From Brachionus manjavacas (taxonomy: Eukaryota; Rotifera; Eurotatoria; Ploima; Brachionidae), in NCBI GenBank assembly GCA_019054805.1, contig JAHQIY010000014.1, positions 434,001 to 498,000 of the forward strand: 64,000 nt of DNA, in the 5' to 3' direction. Both the position numbers and the translations under genes were made by a program. Under the pieces are notes generated by a model, which searched no databases, had not been told where the DNA came from, and saw nothing but the letters and a program-made list of their open reading frames with translations. Below, piece after piece: positions 33,140 to 45,389 of this stretch. Position 1 is the stretch's first letter. Every line of letters starts with the position of its first letter.

Positions 33140-33860
33140 AAAATTATATCCCCCAGGATGCCGTTATTAGCCCTCTTTTATTTTCAATTTTTATTAATGA
33201 CGTACCAAAACAGGACGAAAAAACAATTCTTACTCCTTATAAATGCAAATGATTAAGTCACATTCTTCATATTTAAGAAATATGGTAACATTTCCAAAGA
33301 TATAGATAGCTACTTGAAAAAAGTCGAAACTTGTCTCTACAAATGAAGAATAAAAATAGCTCCGAATAAGTGTAGTTACTTAATCTTTTCTGGAAATTCT
33401 TCGAAAAAAACAGGATCTTGTTCTAAATCTTCTTGGTAAAAAAATCCCATACTGTGATTCTCCAAATATTATCAAAATTCTTTCCCATAAATCATGGAAA
33501 CTCAATGGTAAAACTTTAGTAGGGGTCTTTAATGCTCTCATAGGTTCAATTATAGAATAGATTTATTATTATAAACCTAGTCTCAAAAACAAATATCCAA
33601 AGGTAACAAGTAGTTCAAAGAATTTCAATCAAGTCTATTTACCATCTTCCCTTTGACACCCCGTCGGAAAGTTTTTAAAAATATTTTGAAGAAATAAAAT
33701 TAAAAACAATAAAGTTAAGGCTAGAAAAACTGTTTATTAGATACTTAAAAAATTGTTTCAATCACTAAAATACTTTGATAGCAAGCCTTTCGACTTTAAA
33801 ACTCCCTTGTCACTTGTCTCAAATATTTTGCAGTGGTGGACAGCTCAAAGCTTGTAACTT
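33140..33860 (+). pseudogene. Degenerate LINE reverse transcriptase
   Basis: Plus-strand fragments in shifting frames: PQDAVISPLLFSIFINDVPK (33152-33211), which is the RT motif usually written PQGSxLSPLLFxIFINDL; then an ADD-region remnant; then KIAPNKCSYLIFSGNSSKKT (about 33350-33410) and a degraded C-terminal part. Many stops. The PQDAVISP sequence differs from the other two LINE families here, so at least three RT families have been active. Confidence 0.75.
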
Positions 33861-34660
33861 TTCAAAAATGTATTTGTCATTTGTTCTTTTTGAAATTATT
33901 TAAACTGTAACTCTATTTTAAAAAAACTTTCTATCAATGGCGAAAGGAGTTTGATTACTCGGTTAAAAAAAAATTAAAAAAACAATTAGAAAAGTAAATA
34001 AATTTTAAAATAATTGTTGAAATAATTAGTTTGTTAACACTGTTTTAGTTATAGGATAAAAAATTATATTAAAAATTCGGAAATTCGAAAAATTAAACAC
34101 ATTAAAATTTATTAAAATTTTTAAGTTTTTTCATTTTTGAACTTAACGAGAAAAAAAGTTCAAAAATGAAAAAATTTTAATGAAAGCTTAAAATTAGTTC
34201 TATGAATTGTATAAGATGATAAATAATAAGAATCACCTGAATCCAGCCTTTAAAATTACCATTCAACAAAATTTTAATAAATTTAAATGAGTTTATTTTT
34301 TTGAATTTTGGCGCAACTTTTCCAGAAATTGGCTCAAATTTTAAATTAAGTTATTAATGGCCGTCATAGTATTTTTGTTTGCCGGTTGCATATTCAGTAA
34401 TTACTATAAATTCTTCAAAAAAGGCACCTAAAATAGCCTTTTTAAAATTAAATAGAAATTAAATCGGCAATTAGTAAATTAATGCCAAAATACAATAATC
34501 ATGTTTATTTTAATCTCACGAAACAAATGCCAAATTTATTTAATGCTGTTCTCATTTGAAGAAATTAATGTCAAAATTAAATAATCATGAAATAAAGATA
34601 AAAATTAATGACAAAATATTTATTAAAAAAATTTTTAATCAATAATTACATAAAAATTCT
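33861..34660. other. Intergenic with one perfect hairpin
   Basis: AT-rich and gene-free. It contains a perfect 19-bp stem at 34126-34144/34156-34174. Confidence 0.5.
34126..34174. repeat. Perfect 19-bp hairpin, 11-nt loop
   Basis: TTTTTTCATTTTTGAACTT (34126-34144), loop of 11 nt, then its exact complement (34156-34174). Not next to a coding end, so it is not an obvious terminator. It may be a small foldback repeat or a small-RNA precursor. Confidence 0.6.
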
Positions 34661-34811
34661 AAATATAATTGCTTATCTACATAAATTCTTATTCTTTTGA
34701 TTAAACGTGAACGATCTGACGAACAGTCTCTTTTTGAAATAATTTGACGATTCAAACCATTTGTTGCCAAAAAAAAGTAAGATTCGGTAATCCAAAGTTT
34801 TCAAGGCTGTT

Positions 34812-34952
34812 TGAAGGCTAAAATATGTTTGCTCTTTATTTTTTGAAGTTCTTGCACCCAAACCAATTTGCTCTTGCTCAACAGAGGCTCTACAGAAGAT
34901 TCAATCTTTTTCGGATGTTTGTTAAGGCGATGTTTATTCTTTCTAAAATAAT
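34812..34952 (-). CDS. Coding-looking exon of unknown protein
   Basis: After a good acceptor on the minus strand (AATTATTTTAG ending at about 34953), a frame reads KNKHRLNKHPKKIESSVEP and SKLVWVQELQKIKSKHILAF, then a TGA at about 34812. Composition is basic and the base composition is above the flanks, which suggests a true exon of a small basic protein. No upstream exon with an in-frame start could be joined between here and the GCP6 gene that begins at 35176 on the other strand. Downstream of the TGA the same frame stays open for about 50 codons. I do not recognise it. Confidence 0.3.
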
Positions 34953-35175
34953 TCACGTCAATGAAAGAAAATAGATGATTTTAATTGTTTTGATTAAAAA
35001 AAAATGATGCAAATTTTGTTTTTAAAAATTTAATTTTTTTAGTCGAAAAACAGAAAAATTATAAGTTAATTGTAAGAAAAATTTGTACAAGTATTAAATA
35101 TTAAAAAAAATAAATTTAAAATAAAATTAAAATTTTTGAATAAAATATTCACCATAGTTTTTGTGAATTTTTCTA

Positions 35176-38100
35176 ATGGATTACCGAGACCAAGACGAAT
35201 ATCCCAAATTTGACCGTAAACTTACTGAATCAATCGGTCAATTGCGTCTTGGCGAAAAGTTAATTTTGTACAATAATGACTTTAAATTCGAAATTTTGAA
35301 CCCGTTTGAAGAATCCACAGAATGGAAACTGCCGAACATAAAATTAGACAATTTTTCAAATGAAAGCATTTTTAATTCATATTTTTCCATTGAAATTAGT
35401 GATGACAAGCTAGACAATGCCCAAAAACTGAACAAAAATACTCTTTTCTCAGCTCTGGTGTCCAAAAAAGTATCTGATTGCCAAGGATTAGACCTAAATC
35501 TGGATATACCTGACCTGCCGCAGGACACCAATTTCCTCAATTGGCAAATACCAAACACAACTAGTTACGAATGGTTCGACAGTAAGGATCCGAAAGAGCA
35601 AGACAGTCAGCCTGATGAAGGTTTCTATTCAAACAAATGCTCGCCTTATCAAACCAAGGATCAAAAGAGCAAAGATGTGTCCGAGGAATTATGGGAGCAA
35701 ATAATTGAATTGAAATTCTCTGACTACATCGATTGGGACATGAAATGTGGCTGTGAGCGCCTTATCATAGGCTACAATCTTGACCAAAAAATATCCAACA
35801 CCAAACTTCTTCTAATCGATTCAGACAAAAAAATGTTTGACTACTTCTACTACCATTATCTAAACACCATAAACATCATTGTCGACAAAACTCAAAAATT
35901 AAAAAAATTGGTCATTAGTGAATCAAATTTTTTAATTGAATGTCTAAATGTAATGTTGAGTCTACCTTCGGTCAGCTTTATTTTTAGTAAGTCAAAATCG
36001 AAGTTTATTTTTAACATGCAGGTACAAGTAAGCGGTGTATCTAGTGAAGCGTTGAGCAATTTTAGCCAACAATTTTCGAATATTGGTACAGTGCACAAAA
36101 AATTACTGGACTATGTCAAGATTCCATTGATGAGTTCGTCTTGCGGATCGGTTTTCCGCGCTTTTGTAAATTCAATTAAGTCCTACTTAAATTTTTATAG
36201 TGAGAATATAATTAGTTTTTATAATTTGATGCACAACTTAACTCTAGTTTCGCTTTTTGCGAAAATAAAACCACTAATTGACCAATTTAGGTGTTTGATA
36301 AAATTGGTTGAGTTGGAAAAATTTGATCCAGAAGATCCTAAGCCGATCAGAAAAGGTTCCAATTTAATTTATCATTTATTCAATGTGTCGATGAATAGTT
36401 CTTCTAATGATTACTCCTACCAGATTTGTTTGCATCTTTTGACTGGATGCTTGGAACCATTTTTTGGGTATGAAAATTTAAATAAATTAATTTCATAAAA
36501 GTTTTTGATTTTAAAATGATGAAAATTTTATTTTTTTAAAAAAGGTTTATTGATAAGTGGATATTTGAAGGAAAGTTTGTGGATAAATTTGACCAATTTT
36601 TTATCACTAATCAATCGGAATACTCCAACTGCCTAAATGGAGACTATCTAACCAAAGCTTTTCGGCTCAAGGATCAAACAGATGAAAATGAGTGCAATTT
36701 TATCAAAAAATTGTACGATGATATTTTTTATTGTGGTCGAAATATGGCTTTATTGAGACTTTGTGATCCAAAAGTAAGTCTTTTAAGCTTTATCCAATTT
36801 TGTTTTTAGTTCCATTAGCCTACGGACTTTTTCAGATTTTTCGAATTCAAAATTTTTCAATTTAAGTCTCTTTGATTTTTTTTAAATTTTTTAATGCATT
36901 TTTGACTTTCTTGTTTTTTTTACGTAATTTTTGTAAATCATGATAAGTTTAAATCATATTCAGTATAAAAGAGTAAAAAAAATTTTGTTTCTAGGAAAAC
37001 TAGTTAATGTTTATATGTTAGAAAAAATTATTGTAATATAACCAAATTTAGAAAAAAGGTCCATTGAAATAGAGGTCAAAATTACGAAAATTCTCAAAAA
37101 TATTTTTTTTATTTTATTTTATCACGAATTTAAAAAAATGAAAGCTTAGATTAAAATAAACCTAAATAAAATATAATACAAAAATAAAATTTCCGAATTT
37201 TTCTTTTTACATTATTTGATGACAATTTTTACTTTTACCTTACTAAAAAATTACCATTTCAAAATTCAAAATGTCTAAAGTATAAAGTATATTTCTCAAG
37301 TCTCACGAAATTTTAAATTTTTTTCCTGATTTTTATTACACGATATGATTTTTTTCGATAAAATGAAATTAAAGACTAATCGTTCAGACTGATAATTTTA
37401 TTTCAAAATGTTGACAAGCTAAAAATTTTTTCTTAATTATTGTTTTTAATAAACTTTCAAATTCAATACTTACAAAAACGATAATTTAAGAAAAATGAAA
37501 CTAAACAAACCATAGTCTTTAAAATATTGACATGAATTTTTATCAAATTTTAAAATTATTTTTTCTAAAATTTTAATCAAAAAAATGAATTCCAGCATTT
37601 CTTATTTGATTTTTTTTCCCAATTTGTTTTTTAATTGAAAAAGTTCTTCAAATAAAAGAGTGATCATTGATATCAAAAAAAATTTGAACCCTAAAAAACA
37701 AAGAAAATTTTAAATAAAAAAATAAAAATCTATCATCCCATTTTTTTTAAAATAAACTTAAATTTGTTTATTTCTAAAAATTACCATTTTCAACATAAAG
37801 TTTAGCGGCTTTTTAAGTCTACCCGGATTTTAATGACAGTCTATTTCAGATCTGTTTGGAGACTTGATTTGGCTTTAACCACTTTTTTGCTTTTTGAATA
37901 AAAATAGCAAAACTTTTTTTACAGATTATACCTAAATAAAAAAAGAAAGGCCATCGATTAATGGACTGACAAAAAAAATTAAATTTTACTGACAAAAAAA
38001 CTACATTAGATGAAAAATAAATTAATTGACTGATAAAATAATTATTTGAGTGACAAAATAATTTTTTGACTAATTAATTATTTTACAACAAATTAATGAT

Positions 38101-41100
38101 TTTGAGGTCACAATAAAAATCAAAATCGAGAACTATAGCACCAAAATCAGAAGGAAGCTCCAGACAATTATGACAAACCGTTTTGTCCAAATCTCATCAT
38201 CAAGCTAGAATCAACTATGAGAAAACGTAACAATTTAAGTTCATTCCTTACAATCTTAGAGAATTAAATTACTAAATAGCTTTCTTATTTTTTCCTTATT
38301 CACTCCTTGTGAAGCATATGGTCATTACTTTTGATTTCCACTCAATTCGAACTAAATAGCTTAATTAGAACTAAAAAAAAAAATAAAATAAAAATGAATA
38401 AAATTTTGTCAGTGCAAAATTATTAAATAGTCATCTCAATATATATATATTTGTCAGTCGTTTAGTTTTTTTGTCAGAATAATTAGTTATTTTTGTCATC
38501 TTAAAAAAATTAAATTTGTCACCCCCAAAAAATTTAAGCCAAAAAGAAAAAGATGTAATTAAAAATTTATGCCGGTTAATTCCGGCAAAATGAAGCAAAT
38601 GATAGAAAAGTTTTATCAAAAAAGCTTTTAGTATTTTATTTTAATAAATAAATTTAATTTAAAAGAATATTCTATCCTTTTATAAAATTTATAATATATT
38701 TAATAATCAATAATATAAATAATAATCAATAATATAAATAATAATAATAATAATCTTTTATAAAATATATTATAAAAAATCATTCAATCCATTAATTTTT
38801 TAAATCTGCAAAATTCTGCAAAAATTTCCCACAAAACTTGATTAAACATGGTTGGATTAATTAATTTAGATTTTTTTTAGAATTTGTTATGCACATCAAA
38901 AAGCTTTCACCCAAAACTTGAAGTTGATTTCAACGAGGACTATTTGAATCAGATAGAAGAATCATGCAGCAAATATGCCGAATATGTCCGCAACAATGCA
39001 AAGTACAAGCTAAAATCGCGCCGCGAGTACCTTGAACTAGAACAGCACAATCAAGAAGAGTATCTCAGGCGTCTGCAGAATGAAGCTTTCGAAAGATTCA
39101 AGCAATACGAACAACAAGAAGCTGAAAATCGTCTGCTAGAAATCGAAGCCAAGCAAAAAAGATTCAATTTTTTAAAAGAGCAGATGGAAGAAGAGCTAAA
39201 ACGGCGCCAAGAAGAAAAAGAAAGAGAAAAACAACAAGACAAAGAGTACATGGACACATTGGTCAATCGGAATTCTCAATTTCACCAGGAAAAACAGCGA
39301 TTAGAAGAACAGCTTAAGAAAGAAATAAAGCAGGAGTATGAGCAAAAAATTCTAGATGCTGAACAAAGAGAAAAAGACGCTAGGAGAAAGATCGAGCAGA
39401 CTGTGAATAAAATAAGGCATTTGGATGAATCAGCAATGGATGTAGAAATGGAAGAGCCGGAAAGTAACCAAGAAAATGTGATCGAAGAAACAGATATGGA
39501 AATGGAAGTTGTAATGGACACGCCAGTCAAGCCTAAAATAAGCGATCAAACAACCCAAAAAGACTATAGACCTTCGATTAAACTAAATGACCATGTCAAT
39601 TCATTGACCCAATCTCCTGACCAAAAGTACAAACCAAGTATTAGGCTTGATCAGAAGTTAAGTTCTTTGACACAATCTCCGACACAAGAGTCCAAGTCGT
39701 CAATAAAAATGAGCCAAAATTTTCACGTGTCTAAACAAAGCGATTTTTTTGATCTAGAACAAAAGGAAAAGCAAAGGCTAGAATGGTTGAGAAGCCGAGC
39801 TGTCCATGGTCATGCGTCGGACTCTAAAATTCAAAATATGCTCAAACACAATGACCTGTTGAGCAGTTTGGACGAACAGGCAATGTTCAGAGCAAAACTG
39901 TTTGAGCACTTTACCAAAAAAGAGGACCGAGTTGATCAGATTAATTTTGATGAAATAATACAGCCCTACGAAAAGCGGTTTCCAAGACTGGACAAACCAT
40001 TAGAACTGAATATGCTGACTAACTTGGACTATGTGTCCGATGATGACTTGTGCTTTCAAGAGAAACAATTTCAGCCTAGTGATTCCGTACAATCGCATTC
40101 TTTCAGGTTTATTGATCTAGAGGAAATTTTGAGCAGAATTTTGTACAGACCTGTTCAGGTGCAACTGAAGCTAGTTAATAAATCATCCATTAATTATTTT
40201 TTGTTCGACCTAAGACTTGAGGACCATTTGCAAGCATTGAGAAAATATGTGCTGTTTGAGAATGGGGTTTTTGCGCAAAAATTTGTGGACGAACTTATGC
40301 TCAAAGTGGAGGACATGCACTACAGTGGTCATTTTGTAGATTTGGAATTTTTGCTCAGTCCCATTTTTCTCAAGGAAGCGTTTGCCAAAACATGTTCATT
40401 GTTTAAAAATTGTCAATTCATTAGCAATTTGTTGATTAGATTAAATAGCAAAAAAAACAATTCCAAAATGAGTGGACTGTTGAACTACTTGGACATGATT
40501 GAACTGACCTATGAAGCCCAATGGCCATTGAATATTATCATTAATCAATCTAATATGAAATTCTATAATGAAATTTTCGGATTTTTGCTCAAAATTAAAT
40601 TTGTGCTTTCGGCGCTCAATAACATTTGGCAAACACTGAGGAGATATGGTAAAATTTTAAGATGAAAGCTTTTTTTTTCTATTTTTTTAATGCGGATTTC
40701 CGCAGTAATTTTGCTTCTTAATGATTAATCTGTAAATTTTTTGAAAAATTAAAAGAGTAAGAAACGGTAACTAGGAATAAGTCCAAAAATACTCATCCAT
40801 ATTTACCTTAAGAAAAAAAAAATTTTTCATTAAATAAATTAATCGTTACTTCCATTTAAAAAAATTTATCAAAACAATTACATTTTGGCTTGGATCACTT
40901 GATACAAAGGTATACTTTAGCCAAAAAAATTCATTTGAACAACTTGTTTTTTGAAACTCTAAAGTATTCATTACTTCATTATTACATGGGGTTAATGGAG
41001 TGAGGGACAAAGGGATTAAAATGATTTACAGATTTTTTTTGTAGTTGATTCATTTATTTTCACGAGTTATTAATTTAAATCAGTCACTTCTGAATTTTGA

Positions 41101-43164
41101 AAATGACAACAGCAGAGTATGAAATTTTCATTTTTTTATGGTTTGGTCATGCATTATAGAAAATGACAAGTTCACCTTAAGTTAATTTGAAAAGTTTAAA
41201 TCTTTTTTTCCCCAAAAAATATTTTTATTTAATTAAAAAATTAGTAAAAATTTAATTTTTAGTAAAAATTAAAGACAACTTGAAGTTCATGATCATTTGA
41301 TCAAAACTTAATAGATAAAAATCTTAATAAAAGTGATGAAATAAGTTTTTTTTTAAATTTATTTTAATTAAAAATTAAATGTTTAATATTTCAACTAAAA
41401 AAATTAAAATCTTTTTTTTCTTATTGATCTTTAATTGATTTTTCCAAAATCTTCATTTGAAAATTTAAAAAACAAATTTAAAATCCAGAATAAGGTATCC
41501 AAATTAAGGCTTTAAATGAAATTTTAATTATAATTAAAATTTGTTATAGTAAAACAAAGTTAAAATTTGTATTAAAAATATCAAAATATTAATTCAGATT
41601 TAAGTGTTAATTTAGATAAACATTCATGTAAATTTCTTCTTAATTAACTAATCATGTTTAATAAAGTTTAGTCATTCATTATTTTAAAAATTGATAATAA
41701 AAGCCTTTTTTTTAAAGATAGTTCATTAAAATTTCAATTAATCATAATTTTTAAATTGAAAATTTTACATCACATTTTATGGTAAAATTGAACTCAAATT
41801 TTCTACAAGATCATTTCACGGTTCCACTTATCCACCAAGTTTATTCTTTAACACATCATCTTTGAAGATTATTCATAGTAAGGAAGAAATAAAGAAAAGA
41901 GAATTATGTTATAAATATAAATATCATTTTATAATCAGTTAAATTTTATTCTGTTTTGATTTATTTTTAAATATTGCCCGAGGAAAGCGTTTACTGAATG
42001 AATGATAATAACAATAATTAAATAATGTGAAATAATTATTTTAAAAAATTAAAAATTTTTGAAACTTTTATATTATTCCAAATATTTCCCTAAGATGCAC
42101 ATAGAAAAAAATAATAAAATATTTGAAATTTTAATCTATAATTTTTCAGTATTTCATGCAATTATTAAGAAACAGTCATAAAAAATCTTTTTTTTTTTTA
42201 ATTCTTTTGGTAAATCTGAAATATAATAAATCTTGAATTCACAATTAAGCGTTTATTTTAGAAGAAATTCAGTGAATTTTAATTTATATTTATTTTTACT
42301 TCTAGCTTAGAAGATTACAACTAAAATAATTTTATTTCACAGAAAAAAAAATGCCAAAAATGAAGTTATACTAAAAAGCAATCAAAAATTTAAGATTTTC
42401 AAATTTTGTCACATTATGTTACGATTTTTAATTGATTTTAATATTTAAAGTTTAGGCTAATTTTTAATGAATTTTTTTGACAATCTTTTAAAACTTGAAC
42501 TCAATTTTAATTTTTCTTATCCTTAAAATTCAAACAGTATTTTTCTAAACGTTTAACATTTTCCATTACATCATTTTTCAGTCACTAATTATTTTATTAA
42601 AGAGTTGATTTTTAAATCAAACAAGTCACACGAACTCAGACAATTAAAGCTATATTGTCACGAAATGCAGCACTATATGATCGCATTGCAGAGCTATATA
42701 TACAACCAAGTAATTCAAGTGACTTGGGAAGATTTGCAGAAGAATTTAAACCAAGCGAGACATGTTGATGATTTGATCGAGATGCATCAAAGTTATATCA
42801 AACAAGCCCATTCAAGATGCTTTTTCAAAAAAATTCCCAATGTGGTCCAAGTCATTTTGAATACTTTCGATATAATCATCAAGTTTCGTTTACAAATTGT
42901 CAATGGAAATTTAATCAAAAACGATGCCACTGGTGAATATAAACATGAATTTTTTACCGAAGCGTCAGAAAATTATCAAATTTTTAAAAAAAATATTATT
43001 TTTTTGCATCAAAGTACGGTTTAAAAAAAGCTAAATTTTTTTTTTAATTTTTTTTTTAAGTTTTGCAAAAAGGAATTTCAATCGGATATGAATACCATTT
43101 GAACAACTTGGCCCTAACTCTAAACTATAATTATTATTACGGTACTGAAAAGCCTATTGTTTGA
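35176..43164 (+). CDS. TUBGCP6: Gamma-tubulin complex component 6 (GCP6), 1274 aa
   Basis: Five exons (35176-36467, 36545-36773, 38881-40648, 42582-43013, 43061-43164) join in frame; two introns are about 1.9-2.1 kb, unusually long here. GCP6 helps build the gamma-tubulin ring complex that nucleates microtubules at centrosomes. The N-terminal GRIP1 region shows YIDWDMKCGCERLIIGYN, GTVHKKLLDYVKIPLMSSS, CLEPFFG then across a splice FIDKWIFEGKFVDKF, and YDDIFYCGRNMALLRLCDPK. A long charged coiled coil (about residues 530-690, rich in EEYLRRLQNEAFERFKQYEQ-type heptads) and a low-complexity linker form the GCP6-specific insert. GRIP2 follows: ALRKYVLFENGVFAQKFVDE, AQWPLNIIINQSNMKFYNEI, then KLYCHEMQHYMIALQSYIYN and VTWEDL, ending in the short last exon NYNYYYGTEKPIV. 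The insert is what points to GCP6 rather than GCP5. It is shorter than human GCP6 (about 1800 aa), mainly in the insert. Confidence 0.93.
36774..38880 (+). other. GCP6 intron 2 (2.1 kb)
   Basis: Begins GTAAGT and ends TTTTTTTTAG. AT-rich without coding. It hosts a foldback repeat at about 37960-38530 and a short tandem repeat at 38702-38755 (a 19-nt AATAATCAATAATATAAAT unit twice, then AAT repeats). Confidence 0.7.
37960..38530. repeat. Foldback element with iterated CTGACAAAA motif
   Basis: Left arm about 37960-38095 has (A)CTGACAAAAAAA at 37965 and 37988 and related TGAxAAAAT words at about 38025 and 38050. The right arm, about 38405-38525, has the complements (TTTTGTCAG, ATTTGTCAGTCG, TTTTTTTGTCAGAAT, TTTTTGTCAT, ATTTGTCACC). 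The iterated words face each other across about 300 bp of AT-rich core. It resembles the ends of the MULE at 11.4 kb in design but not in sequence. No clear target-site duplication. Confidence 0.5.
40649..42581 (+). other. GCP6 intron 3 (1.9 kb)
   Basis: Begins GTAAAA and ends TTTTTCAG. AT-rich; I see no gene, hairpin array or element in it. Confidence 0.6.
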
Positions 43165-43312
43165 AATCGTTAAATGTGATTTTTATTTTTTTAATTGATA
43201 TTTATCTTTAAATAAAAATCGATTTTTTTAGTTTCAGTTTTATTCCATTAATTTGAAGCTTTATGGTCAGATTAAGTACTAAAATTGCTGTGATTGATTA
43301 AAAAGATAAAAA

Positions 43313-43616
43313 TTATGGTAACGATGAGCTTGAGATTTATTTAACCATATTAGAATATGATCTTTTCTACCCAGTCCGGGGAAATTTTTAAATTTTAATT
43401 GTAAAAAATACAATCAAGATATGTCATCATGGCTACAAAAGCGTAATAAAGAAGCAAGAAATGCAGTATTGCATTGAAGACGTTCGAATTGTTAAAGACC
43501 AAAAACAGCTCATAATGGGTCTTTTTTCTAAAATAATAATAAGTTTTGATAAAATATTAGGCTGGTCAGTTGACAATTTCAAAATCCATCAGTATGATTT
43601 TGTGATTAGTAGATAA
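43313..43616 (+). pseudogene. Coding-like remnant, unknown gene
   Basis: Two adjacent plus-strand islands read like protein: GNDELEIYLTILEYDLFYPV (about 43316-43375) and, in a 74-codon open frame (43392-43616), ICHHGYKSVIKKQEMQYCIE then VKDQKQLIMGLFSKIIISFD. There is no Met start or clear splice pair, and base composition exceeds the flanks. Either exons of an unrecognised gene or a degraded gene between GCP6 and the fukutin-like copy C. Confidence 0.35.
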
Positions 43617-43900
43617 TAAAATCTTATTAGAGTAAATTTTTTCATACCCTTTATGATAACAAGAAATGCATTTTGATAACAATTTTTAAATGTTTGTTAT
43701 GTTACCTAATGATTAATTATTATTTTATCACCTTATATTTATTTTTTCTAATTTGCGATATGGTTTCTAAGGTTAAAATTAAAGAATTAAAGAACCTTGT
43801 TACAATTTTTTTAAAAATTTTTATTCTAGAACATATTGTATCTCTATTTTATGATTTAAGTGATTTTTTTAGATTGATATTGATTTTAGATTAATTTAAA

Positions 43901-45389
43901 ATGAATTTAAAGAAAAAAAAATTTTTTCAAAATTTTTTTTTTCCTATTTTAGGTTTTTTAGTTTTTTTAATTTTTTTCTCATCAAAAAAAACTACATGCA
44001 AGTTCAAAATTGATGACAAAACTCATTCAAAAAAAATAGTTGACGAATACACCGAAATTTTTGGTCACTTTTACAATTTAGGAAGCATTAAAACTAATTT
44101 GTTTTCATCTATTTCTCAAGTCATACCAACTGTTTCTAACAATTCGGCTTTATTCTCCAGAATAAATTTGATCTTGTTTGAAAATAAAGCTTTTCTAATC
44201 GAAAAAAAAAGTTTTAATAACTTTTTAAAGAATTTTCAGCAAGCGAATTTCTTCACTTATGGATTAGAAATAAATCGTGTTTTATCATTGATTAAAGTAA
44301 TTTTTTTATTAATTAATAAAAGAATAAAAAATTATTTAAAAAAGACTTGTAGTTTGAATAATTTTCCATGTCAAATGATTATGACGTCTGGTCATTGCTT
44401 TAATAAGACAATTACAGCTGCTTTTTACATTAAATGTTTTCAATTCATGGTTCACATTCCTATTTTTTATCCACGCGGCAACTTTTTTTGGATTCCTTGT
44501 GACAACTACCAGCTCAAAAATCGAGTCAAGCTTTTTAATGATCACCCGAGAGCTCTAAACAAGTTGGCATAATTATAAGTTTTTATTAGCAAATTTTCAA
44601 AATAATTTTCTAAGGTTTCTCACTAAAGCTGTTCGTCAGAATAATCAAAATTTTATCATTCCAGTTAATTTTGAAAAATTCATCTACGACTACAACCGAT
44701 CAAAATTTATTGATTGTAATCTAGATCTAGCAGAATCGAGTAGAAAAAAATATCCACAAAATGAAGTCAAAAATATATTCTTCTTTTACCAATTAGTCGA
44801 TGTGAAAAATATTCTCGAAGCATTTAGAAAAGACTACTGGCTTTCAGCTGGTACCCTACTAGGCTGGTATAGGGACTGTGGTATCATACCACACACTACT
44901 GATGGAGACATAGGACTTTTGGCAGAACAATATAGTCCTAATCTTGAAAAAGCTTTTCTAAATAGTGATAAAGTTCCCATGGTTAAAAAACTGGGCTTTA
45001 TCAATGATAGTCTTGAGTTTCGGGTGGGTAGTGAAGCTCTTCCTATAGATCTATTTTTCAATTATATCTATAATAAAACTCATATAATGTACAGCATTCA
45101 GGCACTGCGTAAAGTTTACCGAATATTACTGAGTCGAAAGGAAAATTTATGCTCAGCTCAGCTTTTTGAGGAGAAGTTTACTGTGCCTTGTGAGCCGGAT
45201 TTAATGTTGGATCAAATATATGGTAAAAATTTATGGAAAAATGTAGACACAACCAACAAAATGTCTCCGAATATTTTATTGTGGAAAAAATGGTCACCTG
45301 ATGAGTGGAAAAACGCAGTAAAATTTTTTGAAAAAGGAATATTTTTAAAAGATTTTACATTAAATTTTATAAAATCAAATGATAAATAA
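43901..45389 (+). CDS. FKTN-like: Fukutin-like LicD-domain transferase, divergent copy C, 462 aa
   Basis: Three exons (43901-44296, 44345-44562, 44615-45389). The first intron is 48 nt and happens to be readable, but the splice point matches copy A exactly, and exon 2 has the same length (218 nt) as in A. N-terminal anchor FFFPILGFLVFLIFF. Shared segments: YPRGNFFWIPCDNY, DHPRALNK, YWLSAGTLLGWYRDCGIIPH then TTDGDIG (metal-binding acidic pair), FRVGSEALPIDLFFNY, KFTVPCEPDLMLDQIYG and WSPDEWKNAVKFFEKG. Sequence differs from A at roughly half of positions, so this is an older paralogue, outside the recent inverted duplication. Expected to be a Golgi phosphoribitol-type transferase by family; acceptor unknown. 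All key residues are present, so it should be active. Confidence 0.9.

Noticed and set aside
39051-39530. Minus-strand Ser/Phe-rich frames over the GCP6 coiled coil
   Set aside because: Mirror of a Glu/Lys/Arg-rich coiled coil; compositional artefact.
44297-44344. Continuous reading through the first intron of fukutin-like C as coding
   Set aside because: The 48 nt are a multiple of three without a stop, but have GT-AG ends, sit at the same position as the copy A intron and encode low-complexity residues.
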